A stretch of 64,000 bases of DNA, taken from the NCBI RefSeq assembly GCF_017313785.1, contig NZ_JAFLNL010000003.1, positions 310,001 to 374,000 on the forward strand. The letters are read 5' to 3'. Position numbers and translations under genes: made by a program. How positions within the stretch are numbered: the stretch's first letter is position 1; the number at the start of each line of letters is the position of its first letter. The notes under the pieces were generated by a model. That model ran no database searches, had not been told where the DNA came from, and saw nothing but the letters and a program-made list of their open reading frames with translations. Shown here piece by piece: positions 25,728 through 34,730 of this stretch. This DNA is from Flagellimonas aurea. Its GTDB lineage: Bacteria; Bacteroidota; Bacteroidia; Flavobacteriales; Flavobacteriaceae.

Positions 25728-26528
25728 TTATTGTTCGATGAGTTCAAGTATGATCTTACGCTTCAGGTCCAATGAGGGTATGGGATCGATCTTTTCGCCG
25801 TTCTTGCTGACCTCATAATGCAGATGGTACCCAGTGGAATCCCCTGAACTGCCCACCGTCCCGATCAATTCGTGCTGCTGTACAAATTGCCCTTTGCCCA
25901 CCAAGATCTTTGTCAGATGCCCATAAAGGGTCCTGAAGCCGAAACGGTGCCGGATGATGATGTGGGTCCCATATCCCGTTTTGGAACGGACGATGGAAAC
26001 CACCGTGCCCGATGCAGTGGCATATACCTGTTTGTCCCTGGGTGCCGCAAAATCCAATCCCATGTGTTTTTTCCTTTTTCCGGAAATGGGATGTACACGA
26101 TACCCAAAGGCACTGCTCAACCTATAGTCCCCTTTTTCCAAGGGCGTACATGAGGGAATTTCGTCCAACAGTCCCGGGCTATATCTAAAATAGGTTTCCA
26201 ATGAGGACATATAGGTATAGTCCGGGATCTGAAAAAGATACTTTACGATCCTTTCCTCTATTTCAAAGAGCAACCGCTCCCTTTCCCTGTCCGAGACCAT
26301 ACTGTCCATTGGGGCATTCCCCGAGCTGGCCCTGAGTGAGGTATCATAACGGTCCATGGCCACCATCTGTTCCCCGATATCCTCCTCCATCATGGAAAAG
26401 GCCTTGCCCAATAGAAGCACCGTTAGGGCAACGATAAGGAATATGAGGTACCGGACCTCCTTCTTGCCGAGGGACATCAGATGTCCCAATATCCGTTTCA
26501 GACCTTTTTTTTTCAAAACCATTGCCAT
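25728..26528 (-). CDS. Membrane-anchored M23 (LytM) peptidase
   Basis: A 266-residue protein with an N-terminal membrane anchor (VRYLIFLIVALTVLLLGKAF, about residues 26-45), a coiled linker and a C-terminal M23 peptidase domain. Metal ligands are visible in HMGLDFAAP (H-x3-D) and YHLHYE (H-x-H). M23 enzymes cut peptidoglycan cross-bridges. In a conjugative element this would open the wall locally for the transfer channel, working in the periplasm. It is the first gene of a minus-strand operon with a well-formed divergent promoter upstream. Confidence 0.88.
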   Translation of the reverse strand: MAMVLKKKGLKRILGHLMSLGKKEVRYLIFLIVALTVLLLGKAFSMMEEDIGEQMVAMDRYDTSLRASSGNAPMDSMVSDRERERLLFEIEERIVKYLFQIPDYTYMSSLETYFRYSPGLLDEIPSCTPLEKGDYRLSSAFGYRVHPISGKRKKHMGLDFAAPRDKQVYATASGTVVSIVRSKTGYGTHIIIRHRFGFRTLYGHLTKILVGKGQFVQQHELIGTVGSSGDSTGYHLHYEVSKNGEKIDPIPSLDLKRKIILELIEQ

Positions 26529-26592
26529 TTGAAAAAGTTTTATATATTTGTGGTGTCAGTTACAAACTTATTAATTATTTACAAATAAACAA
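26522..26592. promoter_or_regulatory. Divergent Bacteroidota-type promoters
   Basis: Minus strand: TTG (26590-26592), 19-bp spacer, TAAGTTTG (26563-26570), driving the peptidase operon. Plus strand: TTG (26522-26524), 18-bp spacer, TATATTTG (26543-26550), driving the gene at 26604. Both fit the TTG / TAnnTTTG pattern of Bacteroidota housekeeping promoters. The two boxes are only 12 bp apart, so the promoters may interfere. Confidence 0.6.
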
Positions 26593-26603
26593 TATTTAAT
26601 CAT

Positions 26604-27830
26604 ATGTTGGACCGTTGGTTGGACAAAGACCATTTGATAGACCTCCCCGCCCTGTTCGGGCATTTCGGATATGAACCTGTAAAAAGGGAACCCTCCCATG
26701 TCCTGTTCAAAAGGAACGGCCGTTACAGCGTGGTCATCCATACCGAAAAGGGATTCCTATATTACCACGTGGAGAGCCCCCAGAACAAACTGTCCGCTTC
26801 GGACCTTGTCTTGGAAGAAGTCTCCAGGACAGAGGGGAAAAAGAGCGAAACCCTTTGGGACAAGGTCGATCAAAGGTACCATCAGGTGACAGCGGCCAAG
26901 GAATTGATGTTGGATTCGTCCAAGGATGTCGGCCTTGAAAGGGTTACTACGGAATTTAACCACTTCCATTCCTATGCGGTGCCGTTCAAGGGAAGGTCGG
27001 AGGGGGTTTATTCCGATGTTGCCGGAACGGATGTCTTCAAGGACCGTATCTTCGAGGCTCCTACCGGGGAGCCATTGTTCCCCCTCTACAATATCCAGAA
27101 CGAGACCACCGGATATTTCCTGGACAGTGACAAGGGGGTCCGGCCCTATGGGGAATCCGATGCCAAACATTCCCTTTGGTATTCCAATATCCCCAAAATG
27201 ATCGAATGGTTGGTCGTGTTCAAGGATCCCAGGGAGGCCATAGCCTTTCACAGGAAGTTCCAGCTCGACAATGCCGTCTATATGGCCCTTGGGGAGATCA
27301 ATTATGAGACCACCAAGATCTTGTTCGAGATCCGCAAATTGACCAAGGTAAAGAAGATCATCCTCTCGTTCACCGGTAGCAAAAAGATAGAAGGGTATCT
27401 ACGGGACCTCAGTTTCATTTCCTTCATCGATGACACCAATTTCATGTTGAAACTTGGTGAAGGGGACCTAAGGGTCAAGTTCCAGGTAGGGGACGAAAAA
27501 TCCTTTCTGCGCTTTTATAATTCCATAAAGGCCTTCAACCAGGGATTGGCAAAAAGTTTTTTAAAGTATAACAAGGCATTGGACCAATTCCGCATCAACC
27601 GCCACAGTATTGTGGTCGGAAAGGAAGGGGACGGTATTTCGGTAAGGGTGCCCCTTGAGGTCGGTGCCATCAAATATTTTGTCTGGTCCTATCATAAGAA
27701 CTATCTGGGCAAAACATTGGATATCCTCAAACCCAAAATGGCCAATTGGCATTTGGAATGGGAATCAGGCCAAAGTATCACATTAAAGGGGAAGGAGGTG
27801 CAGATGGAGGATTACCGGATAGCTTTATAA
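26604..27830 (+). CDS. Toprim-primase paralogue with degraded active site
   Basis: A 408-residue protein whose layout parallels the Toprim protein encoded at 28852: an N-terminal domain, then DVFKDRIF (compare DPFRGRIF), then a Toprim-like core. Where the paralogue has VFGESGVDLLSF with the catalytic glutamate, this protein has VVFKDPREAIAF. Where the paralogue has IFDNDATGH with the metal-binding aspartates, it has LSFTGSKK. The metal ligands therefore look lost, which suggests a non-catalytic partner or regulator. The similarity was judged by eye. It is first on the plus strand after the divergent promoter, and about 120 bp before the DUF3945-like gene. Confidence 0.6.
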   Translation: MLDRWLDKDHLIDLPALFGHFGYEPVKREPSHVLFKRNGRYSVVIHTEKGFLYYHVESPQNKLSASDLVLEEVSRTEGKKSETLWDKVDQRYHQVTAAKELMLDSSKDVGLERVTTEFNHFHSYAVPFKGRSEGVYSDVAGTDVFKDRIFEAPTGEPLFPLYNIQNETTGYFLDSDKGVRPYGESDAKHSLWYSNIPKMIEWLVVFKDPREAIAFHRKFQLDNAVYMALGEINYETTKILFEIRKLTKVKKIILSFTGSKKIEGYLRDLSFISFIDDTNFMLKLGEGDLRVKFQVGDEKSFLRFYNSIKAFNQGLAKSFLKYNKALDQFRINRHSIVVGKEGDGISVRVPLEVGAIKYFVWSYHKNYLGKTLDILKPKMANWHLEWESGQSITLKGKEVQMEDYRIAL

Positions 27831-27953
27831 AATGGAAAAAGAGCGCTCCCGCCCTCTTTCCGAAATATTCCTTAACTCATCGATAAATGAATATCAACAA
27901 GTACCGCAAAGGTACGAAAATCAATATTCCTTAACAATTAAATACTCAGTAAA

Positions 27954-28778
27954 ATGGAAAAACAAGTAGAAAGGGTTTTCGTAAAAGTGAACCAAATTTG
28001 GCAAAAAGGGGAAATCCTCTCCAAAGAGGAAAGCATCCTAAAGATCAAGACCCAGGGAGGCCTGGAATTCAACATTGACGAGACCAGTCCCTATGTGGAG
28101 AAAATGCGGTCACCCGCCCAACGGTTCGCCTATGGGGAGGCCAAGGAAAAATTGGAGGGTGCCTATATCAGTTTTGACAAGCTTCCCGAGAACGTACAGG
28201 ATGCCCTTGTCAAGGGAGAGGAGCATATCCATCGCTCCACCTATGTCAACGAAGGGGAACTCAAGGAAAGTGTCAAGGCCGTCCAATTGATGTACAGTTC
28301 CCAGAGCGGGTCCAAATTGGACGTCCAGATCAAAAGGAACCGGCCCGTGACCCTTGCCCAGGCCACCGCCTATAACCACCAGTTCTCCAAGGAAGAGTTC
28401 GAGGCCATGGTCAATGACGGTAGATCCATCGTCTTCAATGGGGTGACCAAGGATGGGGAAATGTTCCCGAAGCTGGCCTATTACGAGCCAAAGCTCAATG
28501 ACATCAGGACGAAGACCGCCCTTTCGGAGAACACCTATTTCTATGGGCAGCAGTTGACCAAACAACAGGCCGATGCCATGAACAAGGGAGAGGCCGTGGA
28601 AATCTCCATCGCCACCAAGAAGGGCAGGAAGACCTATAGCGTCACCTATAGCCCCAGGGCAGAAAGGTTCATTACAAAATCCCCGGAAAAGGCCAATGTA
28701 AAGGATCTGGAAACCAAGGGTGCCGTTGTGGTCGGGGACGAAAAAAAAAAGAAACGGCATAATGTCATGAGCAAATAG
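27954..28778 (+). CDS. DUF3945-like element protein
   Basis: A 274-residue soluble protein. It contains two similar stretches, GKLDVQ..RPVTLAQATAYNHQFS near residue 125 and ENTYFYGQQLTKQQADAMNKGEAV near residue 200, as in DUF3945-type proteins where short repeats follow each other. The C-terminus is a lysine-rich tail (GDEKKKKRHN) that may bind DNA. A strong terminator follows within 30 bp. Such proteins are common on Bacteroidota conjugative elements near Toprim genes, and their function is unknown. Confidence 0.6.
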   Translation: MEKQVERVFVKVNQIWQKGEILSKEESILKIKTQGGLEFNIDETSPYVEKMRSPAQRFAYGEAKEKLEGAYISFDKLPENVQDALVKGEEHIHRSTYVNEGELKESVKAVQLMYSSQSGSKLDVQIKRNRPVTLAQATAYNHQFSKEEFEAMVNDGRSIVFNGVTKDGEMFPKLAYYEPKLNDIRTKTALSENTYFYGQQLTKQQADAMNKGEAVEISIATKKGRKTYSVTYSPRAERFITKSPEKANVKDLETKGAVVVGDEKKKKRHNVMSK

Positions 28779-28803
28779 GGGCCAAAAGGTCCATTTGATG
28801 AAC

Positions 28804-28837
28804 AAAAGCCGACATATTCAGATATATCGGCTTTTTT
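28804..28837 (+). terminator. Rho-independent terminator
   Basis: Arms AAAAGCCGA / TCGGCTTTT extended by ATAT / ATAT around a TCAG loop, with one mismatch, ending in a T-run. It ends the transcript of the DUF3945-like gene. It also argues against the upstream ATG at 28795 as start of the Toprim gene. Confidence 0.8.
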
Positions 28838-28851
28838 CAATCCTATCGGCA

Positions 28852-30372
28852 ATGAAGAACACTATAAGTTACAAAGAAGACCCTGAACATTACAAGCGGT
28901 TGATCGGTAAGATCAACGGGGAAGTGGACTTTGAGGGCCATCTATTGCGCACGGGCCACGTACTGCTCAAAAAAAGTGCAGGATCAATGGAATTCGCCAA
29001 GGAGGGCGACCGGATCGTCCTGATGACCTCAAGGGACCCCATCTCCTATTTCAACCGCAATGACTCGGAGGACAAGGGACTTTTCTTTTCGTTCCTCAGG
29101 AATAGAGAGAAGAACTTTTACAGGGCCGTCGAACAGGGCCTGGAAATCATTGACAGTGCCCACGAACATGTTGCACAAAACGCAAAGGTCCCCCAAAAAA
29201 GGGGCAGAACGAGATCCTTGGAGGAAAATTACAACATAGTACCAATGCGCAATCCCATATACCTTACCAAGGAAAGGGGCATTGCGATGGAAACCCTTGC
29301 ATCCGATCCCTTTAGGGGCAGGATCTTCAATGCCTTCCACCATAACGACAATGGAGGCAAGATCGCCAATGTGGCCTTTCCAAAATTCGATATCGGGGGA
29401 ACCCCCAGGAACTATATCCTGTACAACAGGCCCTATAGGGACAGGCATACGGGGGAATCCAAAAAATTCCGCCTGGTGCTCAACGGAAAGGACCATTTTC
29501 TGTTCAGTTCCAATCCCCCAAAGGAAGGGGCCCAACGGATCGTTTTTGGGGAAAGCGGGGTGGACCTGCTATCCTTCCATGAACTTGAGGGAAAAAAGGG
29601 TGACCTTTATATTTCCTTTGGAGGGAACGTCTATACCGAAAAACTGGATTTCTTTTATGAGCTCATCACCCCCATTCTTTCAAGAAAAGGAATCCAGCTC
29701 GTTTCCATTTTCGACAACGATGCCACGGGACACCGATTTGACATCCAGGTTTTTACCAAGCTCATCAATGCAATGGCAAAGGGGGTCTATATCGAGAACA
29801 GGATCAACCGGGAGAGGGTATCGATGAACATCCACTACCATATGGACCGTCGTGGTCAAATGGCCCATGATGCCCGTACGATCGAAGACTCGGTCGGTAA
29901 TGCGTTCCCAAAGGGCCAAGGGTTCAAGACCCTCCTTTTTTCGGACAAGTTGGCCCTTGAATTTTCCATCTCGGAATCCAGATCCACAACCATCTTGGAT
30001 CCACAGATGGCCAAGGCACTACGGGCATTTTTGACCACCTTGGGCGGGCTGTACCTTCCTGTAAGGGCCAAGATCATGAAATCGATGGGAAAGGATTGGA
30101 ACGACGACCTGAAAAGCAGCAAGAAGGAAAGGTACGAACAACTTGGGACCATGGATCTGGATAGGATACGCCCAGGGGACAAGATCGTCCTCAAGACCAA
30201 CAGCGGACCGGAGGGTGCCCCCAACGAGGGCATCGTGGAGGAAATACGCACCACTGGGGTCTTGGCCGATTTTGGGCTCCGGTATTCCTATATGGTCCCC
30301 TTTCGGGCCATTGCGGCGCACCTTAGGCACAAAAAGACATCAAAGGAGAACATCGCACAATTAAAAATATAA
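28852..30372 (+). CDS. Toprim-domain (primase-like) protein
   Basis: A 506-residue protein with an intact Toprim core: VFGESGVDLLSF (glutamate) and, about 70 residues on, IFDNDATGHRFD (D-x-D). An N-terminal DUF3991-like region precedes it, and a C-terminal part contains DRIRPGDKIVLKTN. Toprim domains of this type occur in conjugative-element primases (TraP-like) that may prime complementary-strand synthesis after transfer. No zinc finger was seen at the N-terminus. The start at 28852 lies just after the terminator; the longer frame from 28795 would read through it. A terminator follows the stop within 3 bp. Confidence 0.75.
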   Translation: MKNTISYKEDPEHYKRLIGKINGEVDFEGHLLRTGHVLLKKSAGSMEFAKEGDRIVLMTSRDPISYFNRNDSEDKGLFFSFLRNREKNFYRAVEQGLEIIDSAHEHVAQNAKVPQKRGRTRSLEENYNIVPMRNPIYLTKERGIAMETLASDPFRGRIFNAFHHNDNGGKIANVAFPKFDIGGTPRNYILYNRPYRDRHTGESKKFRLVLNGKDHFLFSSNPPKEGAQRIVFGESGVDLLSFHELEGKKGDLYISFGGNVYTEKLDFFYELITPILSRKGIQLVSIFDNDATGHRFDIQVFTKLINAMAKGVYIENRINRERVSMNIHYHMDRRGQMAHDARTIEDSVGNAFPKGQGFKTLLFSDKLALEFSISESRSTTILDPQMAKALRAFLTTLGGLYLPVRAKIMKSMGKDWNDDLKSSKKERYEQLGTMDLDRIRPGDKIVLKTNSGPEGAPNEGIVEEIRTTGVLADFGLRYSYMVPFRAIAAHLRHKKTSKENIAQLKI

Positions 30373-30374
30373 AA

Positions 30375-30394
30375 CCCTCACGGAGGGATTTTTT
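30375..30394 (+). terminator. Rho-independent terminator after the Toprim gene
   Basis: CCCTC-ACG-GAGGG hairpin followed by ATTTTTT, 2 bp after the stop codon. A nearly identical hairpin ends the parA transcript at 34654. Confidence 0.75.
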
Positions 30395-30469
30395 GGGACA
30401 TATCAAACACCAATATCCATAGAAAGGGGGAATAAACAAATATCAATGTATTGACTTAAATTTAAACAA

Positions 30470-30727
30470 ATGAAAATAATGGAAGAGCTATCGGAAGGGT
30501 TGAAGGACCACCAATATTACTATGAACTGCTGGATGCAATTATCGAAGAGAATGATATGGAACTCAAGAACCGCCTCCAAATGGGGGATGGATATACCCA
30601 GTTCATCCGGGACCAATCCAAGGTCCTGATGGACACTACCATCGAATTGGTACGGGAGAAGGGGATTTCCTTTCAGGAGGCATCCGACATCGCTTTGGAG
30701 GGATGGAGGGAAAGGACCTTTGGTTGA
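30470..30727 (+). CDS. Small helical protein (85 aa)
   Basis: An 85-residue acidic helical protein (DHQYYYELLDAIIEENDMEL; ISFQEASDIALEGWRERTF). The pattern of a tyrosine-rich first helix and a last helix with F-x-E-A-x-x-I-A-x-E-G loosely resembles DUF1896-type small proteins of Bacteroidota mobile elements; this is a weak match. It starts just after an AT-rich leader and ends 30 bp before the coupling-protein gene, with which it is probably co-transcribed. Confidence 0.6.
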   Translation: MKIMEELSEGLKDHQYYYELLDAIIEENDMELKNRLQMGDGYTQFIRDQSKVLMDTTIELVREKGISFQEASDIALEGWRERTFG

Positions 30728-30756
30728 TTCCTTAATGGACAATATTCTTCCCTTCC

Positions 30757-33288
30757 ATGCAAGATAAAAGGTTGGCACATTCGGCCATGTTCCTCTCCGT
30801 GGCACTTTTTGCGGCGATCGGCTATATCGATCATTATGCGCTATTGGCCTACCATGGGATCGATGGCCCGATACTCCGATGGATCTATGGATTTTTCATG
30901 AAGTTCGGGCCGTTGCACCAAAAGTACTTGGGCAAACTGTTATTGCTCATGGCCATTGTGGCGGCGGTCATGTTGTACCACCCCAAAAAGGTAGCGGGAA
31001 AGACCTATACCAAGGGAGTGTCCTATCTGACCCTTGGAATTATATTCTTTGGTGCCAGTGATGTCCTTAAGGTTCCCAATATTGTTTTGTATTGGTCTTC
31101 GGTGCCGTGCTATTTCCTGGGGTTCCTGTTTTCCCTATCGGGCAGTGTCCATCTCTTTCAGGTGCTGTCCTTTACCGACCTCTCCAAAGAAGACCCTTTC
31201 AATGACGGGAACGAGACGTTCCAACAGATGGAACAAAAGATCGATACCCCCTATTCGGTGAACATTCCCTATGATTACCGTTTCAAGGGAAAGATCAGAA
31301 AAGGCTGGGTCAACTTCGTCAACCTCTTCAGGGCCCTGTTGATCATCGGTACACCGGGAAGTGGGAAATCGTTTGCCCTTTTTGAGGAGATCATCGAGCA
31401 GCTTATCGGCAAGATGTTCACTTTGCTCATTTATGACTTCAAGTTCGATACACTCTCCCGTATCGCCTATAACCATTGGCTGAAGAAGAAGGAACAACTC
31501 GGCACTGATGATCCGGAACAGTTGGGTTCCCTGCCTGGGTTTTACACCATTTCCTTCGATGATCCGGAAAGGACCCACCGGAACAATCCCATTAGCCCCT
31601 ACTTGATGAAGTCACAGATCGATGCCTCGGATGCGGCCACCATTATCATGAAGAACCTCAATAAGGAATGGATCAAACAGAACGATTTCTTTTCAAGGAG
31701 TGCCATCAGTTTTGTTTCGGGGCTCATCTGGTACCTGAAGAAGAAAGCGGAGGAGACCGGGACCAACATCTGTACCCTCCCCCATGTCATCATTCTTTCA
31801 ACGGTCAACATACAGGTGCTCTTGGACATCATCCTGAGGGACATGGAAGTCCGCAACCTGATGATCCCCTTCAAGGATGCCCTGGAGCGGGAAGCGGGAC
31901 AACAATTGGCCGGTCAAACGGCGAGTGCCCAGATATCATTGTCCATGCTCGCCACCAAGGAGATATTCTATGTCATGACCGGCAATGATTTCCAATTGGA
32001 CATCAACAGCACTTCCAGGCCCAAGATCGTGTGCGTGCAGAACAATCCGGACCGATCGGAGATCTATGCAGCACCCATCGGTCTTATCATCAACAAGGCT
32101 TTACAGGTGGTCAACAGGCCCGGGGGCAGACCTATGGGCGTGATCCTTGACGAGGTACCCACGATTTTCATCATGGGCCTTAGAAAGATCATCGATACGG
32201 GGAGGTCCCATTTGGTGGCCACTGTCCTTGGTATCCAAAGCGTCTCCCAGCTCATCGCCGATTACGGCAAGGAACTGGCCGATGTGATCTTTGACAACTG
32301 TGCAAACGTCTTCAGCGGTGCGGCCAAAGGGGAAACGGCCCGGCGCATCAGTGACATTTTTGGGAAAATCCACCAGGAAAAACTGTCCAGGACGGTCTCA
32401 CGGAACGATACGACCACCAGTATGGGCACCCAAATGATGGAACTGATGCCCAAGAGCAAGATAACCGGGATGTCAACCGGATATTTTGGCGGTATCGTGG
32501 CCGATACCTTTGAACATCCCATCAAGCAAAAACTGTGCTTTGGCCTTTTGAGACCGAACATGGAGGCAAAGAAACACCAGGACAAATTCCCCCTTCCGGT
32601 AACAAGGGACTTTAGAACCCCGGACCATGACAAAAAAGTAAGGGAACGCCTGGAATTGATGGAGGATATCGGCTTTTTTGACAAGGTGGCCCGACTTGAT
32701 CTCGCCCAAAACGATTACATCGAATTCTATAATGTTTATCTGGAAACCTTCACCAAAGAAAACTGTGATGGGCCCATGCAGCGGATGCAGTTCACCTCCT
32801 TGGTCCGTGACCTAAAAATATACGATCATTTAAAGGAACTGGAGCAATTGGTCGACAATAAGGAAGCCAATGGCTCCCAGATAAGGGCCTTCATGGAAAA
32901 CCTTGTCGGAAGGATGTTTTTGGACCGGGAAATGGAACGGGTCCTGGACGAGGCCTTCCACAAGGTACTAGGGGACATTGATGATCTGGTCAAGGACGAA
33001 TATTTCAAGATCAAGGGGGAACATCCCAAGTCCTCGATCTTCGATCCCGATAAGATAACGGATGAAATTGGGTCTTCCCTGGACGCAAACAGGGAAATCG
33101 CCCTGGAATTTTTGGAGGATTTCAACCAAGTGTCCGGCCCCGACCTGTTCGAGGATATGGACGGGTCACAGGAAAGACCTACTTTTAAGGAAGATAATAG
33201 CAAAGGGGAAAGTCTGGCCACCCTATGGGATGGGGCCGACTTTTTCGAGGAAGAACCTTATTCCTCCTACCCCGTTCAAAATTTATAG
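30757..33288 (+). CDS. Type IV coupling protein (VirD4/TraG-like ATPase)
   Basis: An 843-residue protein. Three or four N-terminal membrane segments (about residues 5-130) are followed by a cytoplasmic ATPase with Walker A IGTPGSGKSFAL near residue 198 and Walker B GVILDEVPTIF near residue 460. The spacing and long C-terminal acidic tail fit conjugative coupling proteins, which bring the relaxase-DNA complex to the secretion channel at the inner membrane. In Bacteroidota elements this protein is often called MobC or TraG. No relaxase gene lies beside it, which is unusual. The XRE gene starts 3 nt after its stop. Confidence 0.85.
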   Translation: MQDKRLAHSAMFLSVALFAAIGYIDHYALLAYHGIDGPILRWIYGFFMKFGPLHQKYLGKLLLLMAIVAAVMLYHPKKVAGKTYTKGVSYLTLGIIFFGASDVLKVPNIVLYWSSVPCYFLGFLFSLSGSVHLFQVLSFTDLSKEDPFNDGNETFQQMEQKIDTPYSVNIPYDYRFKGKIRKGWVNFVNLFRALLIIGTPGSGKSFALFEEIIEQLIGKMFTLLIYDFKFDTLSRIAYNHWLKKKEQLGTDDPEQLGSLPGFYTISFDDPERTHRNNPISPYLMKSQIDASDAATIIMKNLNKEWIKQNDFFSRSAISFVSGLIWYLKKKAEETGTNICTLPHVIILSTVNIQVLLDIILRDMEVRNLMIPFKDALEREAGQQLAGQTASAQISLSMLATKEIFYVMTGNDFQLDINSTSRPKIVCVQNNPDRSEIYAAPIGLIINKALQVVNRPGGRPMGVILDEVPTIFIMGLRKIIDTGRSHLVATVLGIQSVSQLIADYGKELADVIFDNCANVFSGAAKGETARRISDIFGKIHQEKLSRTVSRNDTTTSMGTQMMELMPKSKITGMSTGYFGGIVADTFEHPIKQKLCFGLLRPNMEAKKHQDKFPLPVTRDFRTPDHDKKVRERLELMEDIGFFDKVARLDLAQNDYIEFYNVYLETFTKENCDGPMQRMQFTSLVRDLKIYDHLKELEQLVDNKEANGSQIRAFMENLVGRMFLDREMERVLDEAFHKVLGDIDDLVKDEYFKIKGEHPKSSIFDPDKITDEIGSSLDANREIALEFLEDFNQVSGPDLFEDMDGSQERPTFKEDNSKGESLATLWDGADFFEEEPYSSYPVQNL

Positions 33289-33290
33289 AC

Positions 33291-33692
33291 ATGAAGGACA
33301 TCGACGAACTCAAAAACGCGAAAGCGGAGGATTTTTATTATATCGGAAAAAGGCTCAGGGAGATCCGGGACGATCTGGTCGAAGCGGACGATACCACGGA
33401 CAAGCGCAATTCCCATTATTCCAGAAAAAATGTTTGTGAACGATTGGGCGTCGATTATTCGACCTTGACCAATGTGGAACGCGGTACGATATCGCCTACC
33501 ACCTTTAAACTGATCCTGTACTATTATTCCTTGGGCTACAATCCCATGTGGATCATCGCCACGGACAATGAGTTCATCCCGAAGCGCAATATCGGGGAAA
33601 ACCTCGTCTATCAGGAAGGTATCCAAGAAAGTTTCAAGACCTTGGAATCCAATATCCTGGAAGCCCTTTCGGGGTTCAAATCAAAAATTTAA
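33291..33692 (+). CDS. XRE-family helix-turn-helix regulator
   Basis: A 133-residue protein with a Cro/CI-type HTH: YIGKRLREIRDDL, a loop, then VCERLGVDYSTLTNVERG and ISPTTFKLILYYYSLGY. It likely binds DNA as a dimer and may control the transfer or parA transcripts. The ATG at 33291 is chosen over an upstream in-frame start at 33225, which overlaps the coupling-protein gene. The C-terminal helix (GIQESFKTLESNILEAL) may dimerise. Downstream lies the tandem-repeat region. Confidence 0.8.
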   Translation: MKDIDELKNAKAEDFYYIGKRLREIRDDLVEADDTTDKRNSHYSRKNVCERLGVDYSTLTNVERGTISPTTFKLILYYYSLGYNPMWIIATDNEFIPKRNIGENLVYQEGIQESFKTLESNILEALSGFKSKI

Positions 33693-33743
33693 GCAACGAT
33701 GGAAAACTGACACGGACCGTCATTGGACATCTATATTGAAATA

Positions 33744-33810
33744 TTCATTTATTCATTTATTCATTTATTCATTTATTCATTTATTCATTTATTCATTTAT
33801 TCATTTATTC
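33744..33810. repeat. Tandem 8-bp repeat (TTCATTTA) upstream of parA
   Basis: About 8.4 perfect copies of TTCATTTA in a row, in the 265-bp non-coding gap between the XRE gene and parA. The rest of the gap is AT-rich and holds several near copies of AATATC(A/C)A. Possible roles are a partition site (parS-like/iteron) for ParA, an operator array for the XRE regulator, or a slippage-prone spacer that tunes the parA promoter. No ORF over it is credible. Confidence 0.85.
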
Positions 33811-33956
33811 AAATAAACATTTCACCAAATGAGCGATCATCCAACTGTATGGACATACAGATATCCATATCAACAAATATCCAAACCATTGAACAAATGC
33901 CTATGTAATTGACCCTATATACAAATATTCCTTTACTCACTTAAATACATATCAAT

Positions 33957-34640
33957 ATGAAAACAAAGATCATTTCGGTCGCCGGGGAAAAAGGCGGCGT
34001 GGGCAAAACGACCCTTAACATCATGCTGGCCACCAACCTGTTCCATACCTATGGAAAAAAGGTCGTCCTTTTAGATGTGGACGACCCCCAGTTCTCCATT
34101 TTCAAAAAAAGACAGCGCGAACTGGACCTTATCGGCGAAAACGAAGAGGACAGCCTCCCCATATATCCCATAATCCGGGTAACGGTAAGGACCATTAAGG
34201 ACAAAATCCTGCAGCATTATGGAAAAGTGGACTACATCATAATCGACTTTCCGGGAAGCCTGAGCCTCGAAATGGTACAGGGCCTTATGTTCGTCGAACA
34301 TATCTTCATACCCTTCGACCATGATGAGCTGGAAATCGACAGTACCTTTAATTTCTACAGGACATTGAAGAAAAACTTTCTGGACAATGAGGACAGGGTA
34401 CTGCGATCGGTCCATCTTTTCTTCAACAAATATCGGGAGGTCCAAAAGAACAAGTTCGCGAACTTAAAGGGCGATGTCCTGACGGCAGGCCTTCCCTTTA
34501 TGCAGCATGTGGTCAAGGAGAAGACCATATACCGGGAACAGTACAGGAGCACCCTCCATCCCATCCCGGAACAAATGGAGACGGGACCACGGGATATCAG
34601 GAACTTTTTTGAGGAAGTCCTTAAATTATCCAGTAATTGA
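33957..34640 (+). CDS. ParA-family ATPase (TraA-like)
   Basis: A 227-residue ParA/MinD-type ATPase with deviant Walker A EKGGVGKTTL near residue 12 and IIIDFPGSLS as the Walker B/A' region near residue 95. In Bacteroidota conjugative elements a ParA homologue opens the tra region and may aid element segregation or position the transfer machine. The leader has a run of tandem repeats. A strong terminator follows 13 bp after the stop. Confidence 0.85.
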   Translation: MKTKIISVAGEKGGVGKTTLNIMLATNLFHTYGKKVVLLDVDDPQFSIFKKRQRELDLIGENEEDSLPIYPIIRVTVRTIKDKILQHYGKVDYIIIDFPGSLSLEMVQGLMFVEHIFIPFDHDELEIDSTFNFYRTLKKNFLDNEDRVLRSVHLFFNKYREVQKNKFANLKGDVLTAGLPFMQHVVKEKTIYREQYRSTLHPIPEQMETGPRDIRNFFEEVLKLSSN

Positions 34641-34653
34641 TATGGCCATGAAA

Positions 34654-34674
34654 CCCTCAATGAGGGATTTTTTT
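34654..34674 (+). terminator. Rho-independent terminator after parA
   Basis: CCCTC-AAT-GAGGG hairpin followed by ATTTTTTT. It is nearly the same sequence as the terminator at 30375, suggesting duplication or a shared element-wide signal. Confidence 0.75.
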
Positions 34675-34730
34675 AGGACGGGCCAAATACGGCTACAAAA
34701 GACAAGGACCAAAAATAAAGCAGTGAACAA

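Noticed and set aside
28795..28851. Upstream ATG for the Toprim protein
   Set aside because: Translation would pass through a strong terminator hairpin; the ATG at 28852 lies just after it.
33744..33810. CRISPR array
   Set aside because: The units are 8 bp with no spacers and no cas genes are nearby; it is a simple tandem repeat.
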